Shown here: in pieces, positions 14,457 to 14,580 of the stretch
Layout of the letters: every line of letters begins with the position of its first letter
Numbering within the stretch: the first letter of the stretch is position 1
Assembly: GCA_048217285.1 (NCBI GenBank)
Contig: DBFWVW010000061.1
Span: 1 to 14,580, forward strand
DNA length: 14,580 bases
Direction: 5' to 3'
Source: CAG-103 sp048217285
Lineage (GTDB): Bacteria; Bacillota; Clostridia; Oscillospirales; Oscillospiraceae
Made by a program: the position numbers and the translations under genes
The notes under the pieces: generated by a model
Database searches by the model: none
What the model was told of the DNA's origin: nothing
What the model saw: only the letters and a program-made list of their open reading frames with translations

Positions 14457-14580
14457 GATCGAAAATCAGCAGTATGTGTGCTTTCCGGCCGCTTGGTTAT
14501 GGACTACAAAAAAATGATTTTTCTCTCGGCGGATTTCGTAGTCTTTGTTGGTGAAAAAGCGCGGTGTTCGGTGTAACCTA

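Larger units (their letters stand above)
14291..14580. other. Non-coding, AT-richer right end with repeated motifs
   Basis: No gene is supported here. By eye the base composition is richer in A and T than the neighbouring genes. The region holds three TGTACA-centred sites (14343, 14403, 14422), two CACCTAA copies (14433, 14444) directly before a TATAAT (14451-14456), and weak inverted repeats such as GACTAC/GTAGTC (14502-14507 with 14538-14543). This is most simply read as the control region of a rightward gene starting beyond the window edge, possibly also influencing the leftward promoter at 14262-14290. Confidence 0.6.

Noticed and set aside
1..14580. CRISPR arrays, insertion sequences, phage genes, toxin-antitoxin or defence systems, tRNA or rRNA genes
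   Set aside because: I found no regularly spaced repeats, transposase or integrase motifs, terminal inverted repeats, defence domains or cloverleaf genes. The coding content is conserved housekeeping genes and two ordinary enzyme genes, so I do not claim a new system here.

Overview
The window is a GC-rich, gene-dense piece of bacterial chromosome and is almost entirely housekeeping. The organism is most likely an anaerobic, high-GC Clostridia-type member of the Bacillota (an Oscillospirales-like gut bacterium would fit). The reasons are a V-type (not F-type) ATPase operon, the Bacillota-type synteny gdpP-rplI-dnaB and tilS-hpt-ftsH, strong AGGAGG-type ribosome binding sites and sigma-A-like promoters. 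The lineage is an inference from gene content and style, not from a marker-gene comparison.

Layout. (1) Positions 3-4002, plus strand: the distal end of a V-type ATPase operon, with the C-terminus of subunit F, complete A and B (overlapping by 4 bases) and D, closed by a strong intrinsic terminator at 4010-4041. (2) 4048-5046, minus strand: a sugar-phosphate nucleotidyltransferase whose C-terminus looks like a leftover phosphohexomutase domain IV. (3) 5047-5171: a divergent control region with a good sigma-A promoter for the rightward operon, a possible overlapping leftward promoter, and a leader hairpin next to the ribosome binding site. (4) 5172-12943, plus strand: six tightly packed genes, gdpP (c-di-AMP phosphodiesterase), rplI (ribosomal protein L9), dnaB (replicative helicase), tilS (tRNA-Ile lysidine synthetase), hpt (hypoxanthine phosphoribosyltransferase) and ftsH (membrane AAA protease). 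Gaps are short or negative (tilS overlaps both neighbours), so one transcript is likely. (5) 12944-13204: an intergenic region between converging genes, packed with inverted repeats and, on the minus strand, a 64-base stretch with no G. (6) 13205-14197, minus strand: an FMN-dependent nitronate monooxygenase/FabK-like oxidoreductase with a near-consensus promoter at 14262-14290. (7) 14291-14580: AT-richer non-coding DNA with three TGTACA-centred sites, a CACCTAA direct repeat and a TATAAT box, probably the control region of a gene beyond the right edge.

Functionally, the left block is the catalytic head and central stalk of a rotary ion pump. The central operon joins second-messenger turnover, translation, replication, tRNA modification, purine salvage and membrane proteolysis. 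In Bacillus these last genes form two separate clusters on either side of oriC; here they are joined through a dnaB/tilS overlap.

I found no mobile element, CRISPR array, tRNA, rRNA, defence system or clearly novel multi-gene system. The points most worth a second look are the nucleotidyltransferase with a mutase remnant, the GdpP variant lacking the usual DHHA1 histidine, the joined gene clusters, the G-free tract after the flavin oxidoreductase gene, and the repeat-rich right end.
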